From Microvelia longipes (Eukaryota > Arthropoda > Insecta > Hemiptera > Veliidae): a stretch of DNA of 64,000 nt. Below are positions 45,893 through 56,326 of this stretch, in pieces. Position 1 is the stretch's first letter. Each line of letters starts with the position of its first letter. Below the pieces are notes generated by a model. It ran no database searches, was not told the DNA's origin, and saw only the letters and a program-made list of their open reading frames with translations. Location of the stretch: contig JACMZG010000008.1 in the NCBI GenBank assembly GCA_018340805.1, forward strand, positions 75,915,450 through 75,979,449, read 5' to 3'. A program made the position numbers and the translations under genes.

Positions 45893-46345
45893 TTATTTTG
45901 AACACAGGTCAGTCCAATAATAACTGAGATGTGGAATAAGTTTATAATTAAAAAAAAAATTGTCTTTCCACAGATAATGTGTTATTATAAAACAAAGCCA
46001 GCTTTCAACCTGAACGGTCATCATCAGTGCTTGGAACCCGTTGGACATTTTATTTATTCTCTCCCGAATGCAACTCTTATGATAGTCCCTTGAGTTAATG
46101 TACTCGGTACTTCTACCTTCTCCTTTACGGGACTGCTTCTTATATAGTACACCGGGACTAGTATATTTTCTAGTCTCACAAGCTACTGTGATCTCATTAA
46201 TCTCATCTAGCTCTACTTCTACTAGTTTAACCGATTTCATCAGTTCTTCTAGTTTCTCTTGACTCATAAGACTCACTGCTCTGTCCGATACAATCCGACG
46301 GAAAGAGACGCCGGTAGCAACTTTGAAGTTAGTGTGCATAACCAT
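45893..46345 (-). pseudogene. Possible Penelope-like or other retroelement C-terminal fragment
   Basis: An open frame of 150 residues. No catalytic motif is present. Residues 82-97 (INSRDYHKSCIRERIN) recall the segment near the C-terminus of GIY-YIG-bearing Penelope-like proteins, where a Tyr-His-Lys-Arg-...-Arg-Glu stretch follows the endonuclease. Just after it the DNA carries the hammerhead-like motif at 46001-46027, which is typical of Penelope element ends. The N-terminal part (residues 27-60, rich in Glu, Leu and Val) looks like a short coiled coil. The last 40 residues are probably non-coding read-through. The frame runs into the SINE border near 46360. The call is tentative; a chance ORF remains possible. 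Confidence 0.3.
46001..46027 (-). other. Hammerhead-like motif
   Basis: On the minus strand: CTGATGATGACCGTTCAGGT followed by TGAAAGC. CTGATGA and GAAA flank a GACC/GGTT stem with a 5-base loop. The related arm at 37102-37133 has GGCC/GGTT at the same place, so pairing (with G-U) is kept despite the base change. A full ribozyme with stems I and III was not demonstrated. Confidence 0.35.
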
Positions 46346-46359
46346 ATTCCCATTGTCGT

Positions 46360-46800
46360 GATCTGATATCTCAAGTTCCGCAGATTACTACGAGACGTCT
46401 TAAAGTACCAAACACAGCAATCACTTACGTTAATTGTGGGACTACAGAAACCATTTTATCCTAGTATGCATTTTTACATAGTACTCGGTCCAAAGGATTC
46501 AGTATCTTTCCGACCCACTTCTGGCTCGCAGAACTTCGTCTCTACATAAGCTCAAGACCACGGAAACGTGAATCCAGTCATACCTCGGACGAAATCCAAC
46601 CCCGTATTGCGTAACAGCCAAGAAAACCATACATAACCCGTAACCATATATATATATATATATAATCGTGGTGTAACCAAGACCTCCCGAAAGAACGGTT
46701 CAAGGATAATCTTATATAAGGCTCTCCCGGCTGGAGTTGAACCATCGACGGCCTGGTCGTAAGGCGAGCGATCTGCCACTAAGCTACTGATTCCCAGCAG
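46360..46800 (-). mobile_element. tRNA-derived SINE, copy 2
   Basis: Minus-strand head: TAGCTTAGTGGCAGATCGCT (box A) and, about 30 bases on, GATGGTTCAACTCCAGCC (box B, matching GGTTCAANTCC), inside a roughly 72-base tRNA-like unit (46722-46795). The body aligns with 10568-11035. An internal AT microsatellite (46648-46664) was added here. ORF 46552-46779 is incidental. Confidence 0.8.
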
Positions 46801-46819
46801 AATGTTTATTAATTTATTT

Positions 46820-46952
46820 ACTTTTTCTCATATATACCGTGGGTGGATAGAATAAATATTGCCTTTAAAAAACCCCAAAAAAGAATTTATTTAACTTAAA
46901 TTATCCGTTTCAGGTGTTTTTAAAACCTCCTAAATAGTTTTTACAAACTCAT

Positions 46953-46995
<43 letters not shown>

Positions 46996-47375
46996 AGTAT
47001 CTCTTATCATCTTAGCTCCCACTGTGTTTATGCTAGAAAGAAGGAAATAAGTATAAAAATCCGTCTCAAGGTCCATGCAGTTGTCCGGTCCGGAAAATAT
47101 TTTATAACGTCGTTAAACTGCAATTATGACTCAGCAAAATCGCGACAAAATGTTTGGATTAATTTGGAATCCGGCACACATGTAGTCAAATATAAGACCA
47201 ACATTATGTGCTGCGTTTCATCTCATTATCAATGTAATTTTTATCAAATGACTTGTGTAAGTTTTTTTTAATTAAAATTGAAAAAAATAATACAATTAAG
47301 TTTTACAAGTGTATCCCTTAAAATAATAAACGTTTCGAGGTACCAACACCCAATGTTTTTTTACTAGATTCTTAA
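46820..47375 (+). mobile_element. Family A copy with the 5S-like part deleted
   Basis: Starts at TTTTTCTCATATATACCGTG (hairpin end) and keeps ATTATCCGTTTCAGGTGTTT, CTCCTAAATAG, a 38-base (GT)n tract (46954-46992), CTTAGCTCCCACTGTGTTTA, GACTCAGCAAAATC, GGCACACATGTAGTC and TTTCATCTCATTATCA. After AAGTGTATCCCTTAAAATAA it jumps to ACGTTTCGAGGTACCAACAC, skipping the 5S-like and GAGCGAAGCGAG regions. Confidence 0.75.
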
Positions 47376-48404
47376 CTTAAATCGTGATTACAATTCATGT
47401 TATCTAATGTAATATCCAGACAAACCTTAACCATAAACTTAGCTCTTAAAACGCATATGAGGGATAAGATAAAGAACAAGTAATACAGTTTGTATACAAG
47501 TTGTTTGAAAAATTCTTTTCAACTTGCGAGTAAAATTGAGACTTATTTCTACTTCGTAACACGTAGATATTACACGGAAAGAGAGTTAAAGTCTCGAATA
47601 AAACTTGAACGTACGATTTTCCAAATGGAGATGTTCAAGTTTAGGAACATTTTTTCGTAAAAGTCTATAAGGTCTTTTAAATGGGGAAAACACATTTTCA
47701 CATTTTTTACTTAAATAAGTTTACTTGTAAGTGCGGGCAATAGCCTTACTCTTAACTATAGATGTATAATAATAATAGTATAATGCCAGTTTAGAAACCT
47801 TGCGACTTATCAGGGAAAACCCCTGCGGGAACCACTCAGATGGTAGTGACACCCATTACGCTAGTGTATTCTTCTAATGTTGGCGATAATGTTATAAAAA
47901 AATCTAAAAAATTATCTTATATAAACTGAGAGCGTTACCTGGGATGTGAACCCCAGACGTCCGTGGTGTCACAGGTCAGCTTAAATGCTGACTCCTCAAC
48001 GTCCTCAACGAGGTAGTAACAAGCGCCTCTAAACTACTCATTCAACTCTCATTCGTTCGTATAAGTAACATAGACACAGTTGTTTCATAGTTTTTAGAGC
48101 GTTGAATCAAATGAAACCAAACTGAATTCTTTATTCAATACATGATATTAAGGTTGAATAGATGGAAAATTTATATAGAGGTTACTAAACAAAACTTTTA
48201 AGTACGCTGCGGATCTTTGTAATATTTGAAGCATCGAATCAATTAAAACTAGCCAGGAGATGACGCTATTCGATATTAAATTTGACAGCTATTAAGCTAA
48301 CTATATAAACATAACCTCCGTAAAAAACACCTATATTTTTAAGATCTATCCAAAGTTTTATTGTGTACCCGATTTTTTTACTATATATAATTAATATTAA
48401 AATC
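47376..48404. other. Unassigned, with one tRNA-like patch
   Basis: At 47937-48005 the minus strand has GGGGTTCACATCCCAGG (box B-like) and TTAAGCTGACCTGTGAC upstream (weak box A). It might be an old tRNA-derived SINE. No gene was seen otherwise. Confidence 0.3.
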
Positions 48405-48680
48405 AATTTGGCGAGCGAAGAGAGTTTCTTTTTACAATAGGTATTATTGTTAATATACGCAATTTAGCGAGCGAAGTGAGACTTTCTCTACCATGCATAG
48501 TTATATGCAATCTAGCGAGCGAAGCGAGAGCTCGCACTTACTTAGTAGCTCTTTTACCATGTGAGAAACCTTATGCAAGTATTTCTTGAATAAGCTAAGA
48601 AATAAGCAAGCGAAGCGAGTCCCCTTTTGTTGCCCAATTTACCTTACTGAATTAATCATCTATACTGTCTAAGCGAAACA
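48405..48680. repeat. Five spaced GCGAGCGAAGCGAG motifs
   Basis: GGCGAGCGAAGAGAG (48410), TAGCGAGCGAAGTGAG (48465), TAGCGAGCGAAGCGAG (48513), GCAAGCGAAGCGAGT (48607) and CTAAGCGAAACAAGAG (48669), each separated by 40-95 unrelated AT-rich bases. The motif is the same as in the family A tail, but the sequence between is not family A. Confidence 0.7.
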
Positions 48681-51364
48681 AGAGCGTTTTTAAATATTTT
48701 ATTTATTTGGCGGATTCTCTAGTAAACGATGCAACGCAATACTAATTTATATAATTTCTAAAGAAACAAAATAATTTTATTTGGACCACAAAACCCACAA
48801 AATAAATGTGAATCATAACTAAATAATGAACGAACAGGGATTTCATAGCAAAAGAAAGGCAGGGTAGGAATAACTTCATCATGGTTTGGTTAATCCAAGC
48901 GAAATTTACTTGGCTTTGATTATACAAGCGTAGAGCTGAGTAACATCAAGCTAGGAAGAGAGGGGTTCCTCCCCCCCCCGCTTCCTCTAAAGAATGTTTT
49001 TTGCCTTCCTTGTTTGCAGACAAGGTAGGCTAAACCATCCTTGGAAACAAGGTTTAAAGTAATCAACCATAATAAGCAGCGCAAGTTATATATCTGGCCA
49101 CGTCATTTCATTATTCGATATTTTTGTCAAAACATTCAACAAAAGAAAATATTAATATTGGTTAAACCAATGTTTTTATTTTCATTTACACTGAACCAAC
49201 GTTTTAAAATATTAACGATACTTAAGAATAAATATCGATGTTTATAGATTAATATTATTGTGTTGAAACGTTTTACAATTAATCAGGAGTGTCGAAATGG
49301 AATGTCTTTATTTTTAATTTTTTTAATTTTAAGTCAAATAAAGCCAATATCAGCTCGATCGGACCATTATAAGGGTGTACTGTCCCTAAGACTGCCCTCT
49401 TAAATCGTCAGCGACTATATACAATAAGTTAAATAACACTCACATTTACCCTCCCAGCGACAAATGATTATTTGCTTACGTCCTTATTATACAAGCGAAT
49501 TAAGTTTCCAGCGAAAAAAATCGTCAAGCGACTAAAGTTTCTCCATGTAATAGAGTATTTGCACAATTTTTTTATTGCATTATTTTAAGTACGTCATATA
49601 AAAGAACACCCTGTAAAACATTGGAATGAAAAAAACTTATACTTTTGATGATACAGCAAAAAAACAAAAAATATATTTAAACATGTTCTTGTGGCCGGTA
49701 AGAATACCGCCGTGTAGTAGTACAATATTCACTAGAGCAAAACTCATAAGAGTATATTCTATACTGTCAACAAGATAATACTGACAGCTGTAGTCATCAC
49801 GTTCCTTAGGCATTGTATTACCTGTGACACGGAATTGTTATGTTTCAGTCTTCTTTACATTCTATTAAACTGTAAGCAACTGTTGACCTTACGATATTTC
49901 TAACTAAAACTCCCATTTGTACGTTAAACGACCCAACCTTTAGAACGTTCCGTTTTCACCCCACACTCTCACCCATTCCCCCTCTCCTCTTCTTTAAATG
50001 CTTATCTGGACTATTTAAAATTAAATTAAATATTTTTTTTTTACAGCGTAATACATTTCTTTTAAACACATTTAATCATTTTATGAGCAAAAAAATTTTT
50101 TTTGGAAAAATTAAAAATTAAAAACTCTTTTAAGCCTTCAGTAGCCACTTAAACTAGAGAAGCGCTTTTCAAACGCACTATAAAGAATACGTTATGGAAA
50201 CAGTTACGTTTTACATTTAAACCATATTTCAGGGGAAGTCATAATTACACTGTTTATAAATATGACGAGATTACAAGTGAACAATTTAAGGTTCAACAGA
50301 ACAATTAATTTTCTGTTGAAAATTAAAAAACTTCGTTAAATCACACGATCTTTCCAGAAATAGTTCAATAAAAACAAAAGAAACAGCAAAGATATTTCGG
50401 CCCTAATAAGTTAGAGATAGTCTTGTTGCATATTATAATTATTCAAGTGTACAAGTTAGTATAAATTACAACCACTAATAATAGTGAGAGAGATAACAAG
50501 AACAATAACAATAACAATAAATTAAAAAGAAAATAATAATTATGAATCAATGCATAATTATTGATATAAATCGAATATTTTATGTGTGTAAAAGTTGAAG
50601 TATTTTAAATAGCACTAATTAGAAATCCATTTTGACAACTCCATGTGTTGTTTAAATAAATGTATGGTTACATACGAATAGTTATGTACGTATAATAAAA
50701 AATATAATATAAAAAATATTAAAAAATGTTAAATACAATAAAAGGAAGAGGAATACTAAGAAAAGAAAACAACTGTATATAGGAAAAAATTTAAAGGAAA
50801 AACCAGTCTAAAGAGTTTCTCCTATTCCAAACTGCATAAATTATGTATGGTAAGATCCAATTCACGAGCAAGAGCAGGTGAGGAGATACCGGCAATCTTC
50901 CCAATAAAAAAAACCTAAATACTGTCTGGGTTGGTAGTACAACTAGAGCCCGGTAGATGGCACTCGTTAGAGTACTATGTATGTGTGTCAGTATGCACTC
51001 TTGTAACCCCAAGTCAATTATTTATTAACCAGCTTTTACCGACCTTTTTCTTTTTTTCGTTTTCTTTTTTTTTTTCAAACCATTTTAATCTATTCTAAAT
51101 GAAGCTGTTTCAACTCAATGCGGCTGAAGGTACAAAAAAAAGGACTTCAACCCTTGAATAGAACTCTGGACTTTCAGATCCTCTAGACCCTTACATACAA
51201 AGAAAATATAACAAAAAATAATTTTAAGTGTTTGTTAAAGCACATTTTTATAACTAAAAAATCATTACGTAACAAAAAAATGTCCCAAAAAAGACGTCTA
51301 AAAATTAATTAAATAAATGGAATATTACTTGATCTGAAGTTAAAAAAGAAAATAAGTGGTTAAA
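48681..51364. other. Long AT-rich region without recognised gene
   Basis: Short ORFs (48742-48927 minus, 49041-49247 plus, 50791-51012 minus) lack motifs. A C run at 48971-48980, a CCCTCCCAGCGAC-AAGCGAATT-CAGCGAAAA set of CAGCGA words at 49408-49530 and a pyrimidine tract at 49960-49995 were noted but not assigned. Confidence 0.35.
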
Positions 51365-51445
51365 TAAAATCAGGTATGTGGTACCAAGTACATTGCCTCA
51401 CAAATTCCGATTCGTTTAACTCGTTCTTGATGATGACTCGAAGCC
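51365..51445 (-). repeat. Family A extreme 3' end, diverged
   Basis: Minus strand: GAACGAGTTAAACGAATCGG, GAGGCAATGTACTTGGTACC, ACATACCTGATTTT parallels GAGCGTAGCGAATCCGA ... GAGGTACC ... CCGATTTT. Confidence 0.5.
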
Positions 51446-51628
51446 TAGAGTGGTATATAATTGATGATGGGGCAAGAAGTAAAAAGTAGTAAGAAGTTTA
51501 AAATTACTCTAGTCTACTTTATATTTAAACAATTTTGGTTTAAATTTGAAGTAAACGGGGGTATTTTAACATCTTACGCATTTAACGTAATTTTAACGTT
51601 TAACTTCAAAAGGTAATTTAAAGCCTTA

Positions 51629-51893
51629 TCATCAATTATATTTTTTAAGGAAACTAACCCAAATTCAAATTATAAGGTAAGTCAAAATAAAAATTTCCGA
51701 AATTTATAATTTCCCTGTAAGGTGACACTTCACTTCTAAGCAAATACACTCAATCTAAGAATTATAACAATTATATTTTTTAAGGAAAGTAACCCTAATT
51801 CAAATTATAAGGTGAGACAAAAAAAAAATTCCGAAATTTATAATTTCCCTGTAAGGTGACACTTCACTTCTAAGCAAACACGCTCATTCTAAT
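51629..51893. repeat. Direct duplication, 133-bp unit
   Basis: Two adjacent copies (51629-51760 and 51765-51893) share TTATATTTTTTAAGGAAA, AATTCAAATTATAAGGT, TTTATAATTTCCCTGTAAGG and TGACACTTCACTTCTAAGCA, about 93% identical by eye. Confidence 0.85.
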
Positions 51894-51894
51894 A

Positions 51895-52300
51895 GTAATA
51901 ATTTTGGGGCGGAGATCCGTATTCCGGGCGAATGTCATTTTAAATGCTTCTGTACTTAACAATCCATTTTGTGCTTAAATTTAAAGTTTATGCCCATAAC
52001 TTGAGTTGTGGCTTTACTACTTGTTATTTGCTATTTCCTGAAATTTTCAAAGATAAATGTGCAAATTTACACTATTGGTTATTCAAAACTAAGCTTATCC
52101 TTCGAAACCATTATTGCACCCCATTATTGCTTCAATTTAAAGCTAAGTTAATGCTAATTATTTTTAAAGGTTTTAGCGTATTTTGAATGGTCCAGTAAAA
52201 GTACTCTTCTATACAAATTATAAAGCATAAACTTGACCAAAAATGTATCGTTTAGCAAGCAACTTGACCCGATGTGCAAAACTCAGTAACTGAATAATTT
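51895..52300. mobile_element. Family D repeat, diverged copy
   Basis: Left: GGGGCGGAGATCCGTATTCC, GGGCGAATGTCATTTTAAAT, GTACTTAACAATCCATTTTG, TGCTTAAATTTAAAGTTTAT. Right: TATAAAGCATAAACTTGACC and TCGTTTAGCAAGCAA in inverted sense. Between them is unrelated filler. It starts directly at the end of the 133-bp duplication. Confidence 0.55.
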
Positions 52301-53480
52301 CGAGAGTGGTTGCTTTTCGACCATATTTTAAGTTTTACGGATATTTATCATCGTCTTTTTACTCCTTTCGATAACTTTAAGTAGTCGTATAGACTCCGGA
52401 TTTTTTTTATTTTGACTCGAAAAACACCTCACTCAATTTAATACTGAAGGTTTTCCGGTCATTTTCACCGTTTTTCGATTGTAGGACTGGTCGAATCAAC
52501 TCCAGACCTCTAAAACAGATTTGCGTCAAATTCTCACAATTCAAGGTCGCTATGAAGGCCCCCTCATTACAGATTTTTTCCTAAGGGAATTCGCTAAAAA
52601 ACGGAAAACCTTAAGAAATGAAATCAAAAGCTCCAACATAATCACTAATAAATCTTAACTTGACTCGGCCCCACGTGGAAACCTTTTCTTGTAACTTAAT
52701 GCGTGGATAAACCACTTTACTATTAAACTTTTTCCCCGTAATTTATTCTGAATAATACATACATTTTCTCATTTTTTCTGCTTTTAATATTTATAAAATA
52801 CAAGAAAAAAATATAATACAGTAGATACCTTAGAAAGAAAAGCAATACAAAGTTACACAACATAATAAAGATGATAAAATTAGAATAACAAATAAGTATG
52901 TCAGTACTTATCACATCAAATTAAGAATTTAATACTTATTTAAAGTAACAAAAATTCATGTTATAATTATTTTTAACTAAAAAAATAACTTGAGTACTAA
53001 TATTTTTTATTTAAAGTAGTTATTCCGAGTGATTTCAAATAAATAAATCTTGTTTTAAAAATAGACACAAGCAAAGACAATAAGACGCCTACTTTATTTA
53101 ATTGATAAGGGAAAAGAATTTTCCTAGCATTTCCTGATTCATTACTTCGTTATCTTATCAGTTATATGAATAGCTTTCTTTTCATTAAGTTATAAATTGA
53201 TGAGGGGAGTTATAATTTAAGTTGTTTTTTTTAGAAATGTAATTACATAAGATTATGTCTAACAAGCCTCTATGGATTGTAAAACTTATTGTAGAGCTAT
53301 AGGCTGTATAAATGTTAGAAAGACGTATTAATCTCTAGATATAATAAGCTATAATATTATATTACCTACATTATTATACTTTTTTATTATACTTCAGGCG
53401 ACACTTACTAAGTCGAATTTTTCAAATATAAAGCGAATATTTATTGCATAGATTATTTACTGCACGGCACAGCATTATTT
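52301..53480. other. No gene recognised
   Basis: 52370-52640 has short phrases similar to family E (GACTCCGGATTTTT, GACTGGTCGAATCAACTCC). The remainder is AT-rich. Confidence 0.35.
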
Positions 53481-53640
53481 GCACTCATTTGAAGCTCAGT
53501 TTATGCTTTTAGCGCATTTTCTTTGAAAAATTCGAAAAAATTATCTAAAAAGTTATGAAGCTACTGGTTTGATTTTTTTCGAATTTTTTTCTTAGAAAAT
53601 GCGCTAAAAATTAGCATCACCTGAGCTTCAAATGAGTGCA
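53481..53640. mobile_element. 160-bp palindromic MITE at the edge of the gypsy element
   Basis: GCACTCATTTGAAGCTCAG at 53481 and CTGAGCTTCAAATGAGTGC ending at 53639 are perfect inverses. The arms continue with TAGCGCATTTTCTT/AAGAAAATGCGCTA and AATTCG/CGAATT around a small centre. TAGCGCATTTTCTTTG resembles the middle of family D, so it may be a deletion derivative. Confidence 0.75.
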
Positions 53641-53645
53641 CATCA

Positions 53646-54300
53646 TATATAAACAACAGAGCCACCAGTTTTCCTTAAGGCTAGACAACTATCACCTAAA
53701 AAACTTGCCTACGCTAAGAATGAATTTGACTTCATGGTCACTCAAGGAATATGTAGACCTTCAAATAGCTTATGGGCAAGCCCTCTTTATATGGTTCCAA
53801 AAAAACGGAGACTGGAACCCTTGTAGAGATTACAGAGCCTTAAACAATGTGACGATACCAGACCGTTATCCACTGCCTCAAGTACATGACATTTTCCTCA
53901 ATCTAGATGGTAAGACAATATTTTCAACTCTTGACCTAACAAAGGCCTGTCATCGAATTCCCGTAGAGCCTCTTGATAAACCTAAAACAGCTGTAATTAC
54001 ACCATTCGGCCTTTTTGAAGGAACGCAGGGCAATCCTTTCAAAAGTTTATCAATGATGACTTGCGTGGTCTAGATTTTGTATTTGTGTACATAGATGACG
54101 TTTTCATAGCGTCCAGCTCAGTGGAAGAACACCTCAATCATTCGAGAGGCTTAGTAGGCTTAAACCAGGAAAATGCAACTTTGGAAAATCAGAAATAAAA
54201 TTTGTAGGTTACTGTGTCACAGGTAAAGGACTTAAACAGAAAACTGATCGAATTCTCGTTCTTCAAAATTTTAAAAAACCAGAAAACCCCATTGAATGAG
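53646..54300 (+). pseudogene. Gypsy reverse transcriptase remnant
   Basis: In two frames one reads, in order, FLKARQLSPKKLAYAKNEFD, the GICRPSNSLWASPLYMVPKK block, GDWNPCRDYRALNNVTIPDR, GKTIFSTLDLTKACHRIPVE (motif A with catalytic Asp), TAVITPFGLFE, then NAGQSFQKFI and VYIDDVFIA (catalytic YIDD at about 54095-54106). A frame change occurs at the A7 run near 53800. The FxxMPFGLxN block between FGLFE and NAGQ is missing, a deletion of about 27 bases. The family enzyme copies element RNA into DNA. The first Met at 53636 lies partly in the neighbouring MITE and is not the true start. Confidence 0.88.
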
Positions 54301-54368
54301 ACGATTCCTGGTCCTAGTTAATTTTTATCATAGGTTATCCTGATATATCCACCATCCAGATTCCCTTA

Positions 54369-54810
54369 ATGTGGGATAAAAATAGCGAAATCGCTTTTGA
54401 AAAATACAAATCTTTGCTGGGAAACATAACTATACTAACTTACCCTAAACCTGATGGTAAATTACATTTAGTTACTGAAGCTTCATATATATGGTATTGG
54501 AGCTGTTTGGCAACAAATAGAAGGGAAACATGCCAAGCCAATAGCTTTTTACTCAAAAAAATTAACATCTCCTCAAACTAAGTATAGTACGTATGACCGA
54601 GAGCTTTATGCTATTTATAGCATTATCTCCTTGAGGGTCGTGAATTTTCTATATACACTAATCATAAGCCCATAGTGTTTGCATTTCAGCAAAAAGCCGA
54701 CAAATGTTCTCCAAGGCAAATGCGATACTTAGGTTATATAGGACAGTTTTCAACTGACATAACACACGTAACAGGACAAGAAAACTCGTAGCTGACGCGT
54801 TATCGAGACT
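54369..54810 (+). pseudogene. Gypsy RNase H remnant
   Basis: Shows MWDKNSEIAFEKYKSLL (the W-AF-LK tether region), YPKPDGKLHLVTEASY, then in another frame PIAFYSKKLTSPQTKYSTYD-RELYAIY, and YTNHKPIVFAFQQKADKCSP with RQMRYLGYIGQFSTDITHV near 54720-54770. The usual LATDAS catalytic Asp is Glu here (VTEAS), which would impair activity. Frame jumps near 54500, 54630 and 54785. It removes template RNA in active family members. Confidence 0.82.
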
Positions 54811-55157
54811 AAACAAAAGTAAAAACGCTACGGAGATAGATTTTGATGTAATAGCAAGGGAACAAGATGATGAAGAACTAAGGCTTGTTTTGTCGCGGAA
54901 AACATTTCTAAATCTTCAGTTGGTCAAGCTTCCTAATATTAATAAACCCGTTTATTGTTATGTTCAGGAAAATAGTGTAAAAATCTATATTCCTTAGAAG
55001 TTTCGGAAAAAAATATTCCACATGATTCACGATTTGACATAACTTGGGAGACGAACAACTTCAAAAATGATGCGACATAGCAAAGGACTGCGCAAGCTGG
55101 ACTAGAAGTTGTGTAGCATGCCAGCGATCCAAAATACATAAGCATACTAAGACATCA

Positions 55158-55727
55158 GTGCAGCCTTTCAGAAATGAAATTGATCGTTTCGGACATGTCC
55201 ACATTGACATAGTCGGACCCCTGCCTCCATCAAGAGGTTTTCGATATGTCTTAACCATAGTAGATAGATTTACACGATGGGTGGAGGCTGTGCCATTGGT
55301 TCACATAACAGCAGAACAGGTAGCATACGAATTTTTCTTAAATTGGATATCTAGGTTTGGAACACCACATAACATAACAACTGATCAAGGCCGGCAATTT
55401 AAAGCTAATTTACTCCAAAAACTTACTTTGATGCTAGAAATAAAAAGATTTAGAACAACTGCGTATCACCCTTGTGCTAATGGAATGGTGGAGAGAATTC
55501 ACCGGCAAATGAAGTGTGGATTAAAATGTCAGGGAAAAAATAGCTGGACAGAAGCGCTTCCATCAGTGCTTTTAGGGATGCGAGCGGCTTACAAGGAGCA
55601 TCTTAAGGCTAGTGCGGCAGAACTAGTTTTCGGGAGTCCTATATGGCTACCTGGTGAGTTTTTTTGGGAGAAAAGAAAACTTATGAAAATCCTGAAGAAT
55701 TTGTGGAAAAATTACGGAAGGCTATGA
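55158..55727 (+). pseudogene. Gypsy integrase core
   Basis: About 189 residues of a DDE integrase. The catalytic residues are readable: Asp17 in HIDIVGPLP, Asp76 in ITTDQGRQF and Glu112 in [17 protein letters not shown], giving the D,D-35-E spacing. The CC half of the zinc finger lies just upstream in a different phase ([15 protein letters not shown], 55110-55150), after stops near 55000 and 55078. The Met at 55158 is internal. The frame is lost after about residue 170 at the T7 run 55655-55661, where the C-terminal part shifts to the next frame. In active elements integrase inserts the DNA copy in the nucleus. Confidence 0.9.
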
Positions 55728-56017
55728 GTTGTTTAAAACCTGTAGCAGGAACAAATCATAGTAAAGAAAAACTTTTTCTACTACAAGATCTCTCAACGTG
55801 CTCACATATATTTCTGAGAGATGACAGAGTGGGAGGACCCCTACAGCAATCATACACAGGACCTTACGCAGTAATAGCTAGAAGAGGAAAGACTTTAACT
55901 ATATCCATTAACGGGAAAGAAAAGGTTATTTCTTTGGAAAAAGTCAAACCTGCTTACATTGAAGCAGAAGTAACAGATGAATACAAAGCTAGAAAAGTCG
56001 TGCGGTTCGCGACTTAA
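55664..56017 (+). pseudogene. Gypsy integrase C-terminal domain
   Basis: About 117 residues. HIFLRDDRVGGPLQQSYTGP followed by YAVIARRGKTLTISINGKEK is the conserved H-F-R-D-v-P-L--PY-GP-V block of gypsy integrases (GPY/F-type module), and EKVISLEKVKPAYIE is the usual V-S-DRVKPA end. It is separated from the core by one frameshift at 55655-55661. The stop at 56015-56017 lies just before the polypurine tract. Confidence 0.88.
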
Positions 56018-56090
56018 GAAGGAGGGAGAGTACTGTAGCATATGAGGTGACAGAAATGATATTTATTTTTTTAGTTTTGTTACATAAATT
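56018..56090 (+). other. Polypurine tract and start of 3' LTR
   Basis: AGAAGGAGGGAGAG (56018-56031) is purine-only and sits right after the pol stop, as in gypsy elements. It is followed by TACTGTAGCATATGAGGTGA, so the LTR would open with TGTAGCA at 56034. No matching 5' LTR is in the window. The LTR appears cut off by sequence similar to MITE F from about 56100. Confidence 0.6.
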
Positions 56091-56112
56091 AGTGTTAAAT
56101 GAATCGCTTTAA

Positions 56113-56187
56113 GGCCAACCTTATTGTTTCCTCAATACTATTTTTCCGTGCTATAACTGATTTTAGCTGTGTCGTACTAATTATCAC
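56113..56187 (+). repeat. Half copy of MITE family F
   Basis: GGCCAACCTTATTGTTTCCT, CAATACTATTTTTCCGTGCT and AACTGATTTTAGCTGTGTCG match the right half of 34956-35124. Confidence 0.65.
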
Positions 56188-56326
56188 TCTTAACACATAT
56201 ATTTTGTCTAATTTTCAAAATGTCAAATATATGTCAAATTTTGGACTCGAAACATTTTCAGACGTATTTCGACATAAATTAGCCAAAATAAAAAAAAAAA
56301 AATTTAACCGTTTTTAACATAACCAT

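Larger units (their letters stand above)
53641..56090 (+). mobile_element. Ty3/gypsy LTR retrotransposon, pol remnant and 3' LTR start
   Basis: A plus-strand pol region in gypsy order: RT (53646-54300), RNase H (54369-54810), integrase (55018-56017), then a polypurine tract and LTR start. Gag, protease and the 5' LTR are missing, because the element begins exactly where the 160-bp MITE ends (53640). Frameshifts, in-frame stops and a deletion inside RT make it non-functional. No envelope gene follows the integrase, so nothing suggests an infectious form. RT-RNaseH-IN order is the Ty3/gypsy hallmark. Confidence 0.9.

Noticed and set aside
55655..55661. Programmed frameshift between integrase core and C-terminal domain
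   Set aside because: The T7 slip could look like one, but the element has many other breaks, and gypsy programmed frameshifts are normally between gag and pol. Decay or a sequencing error is simpler.
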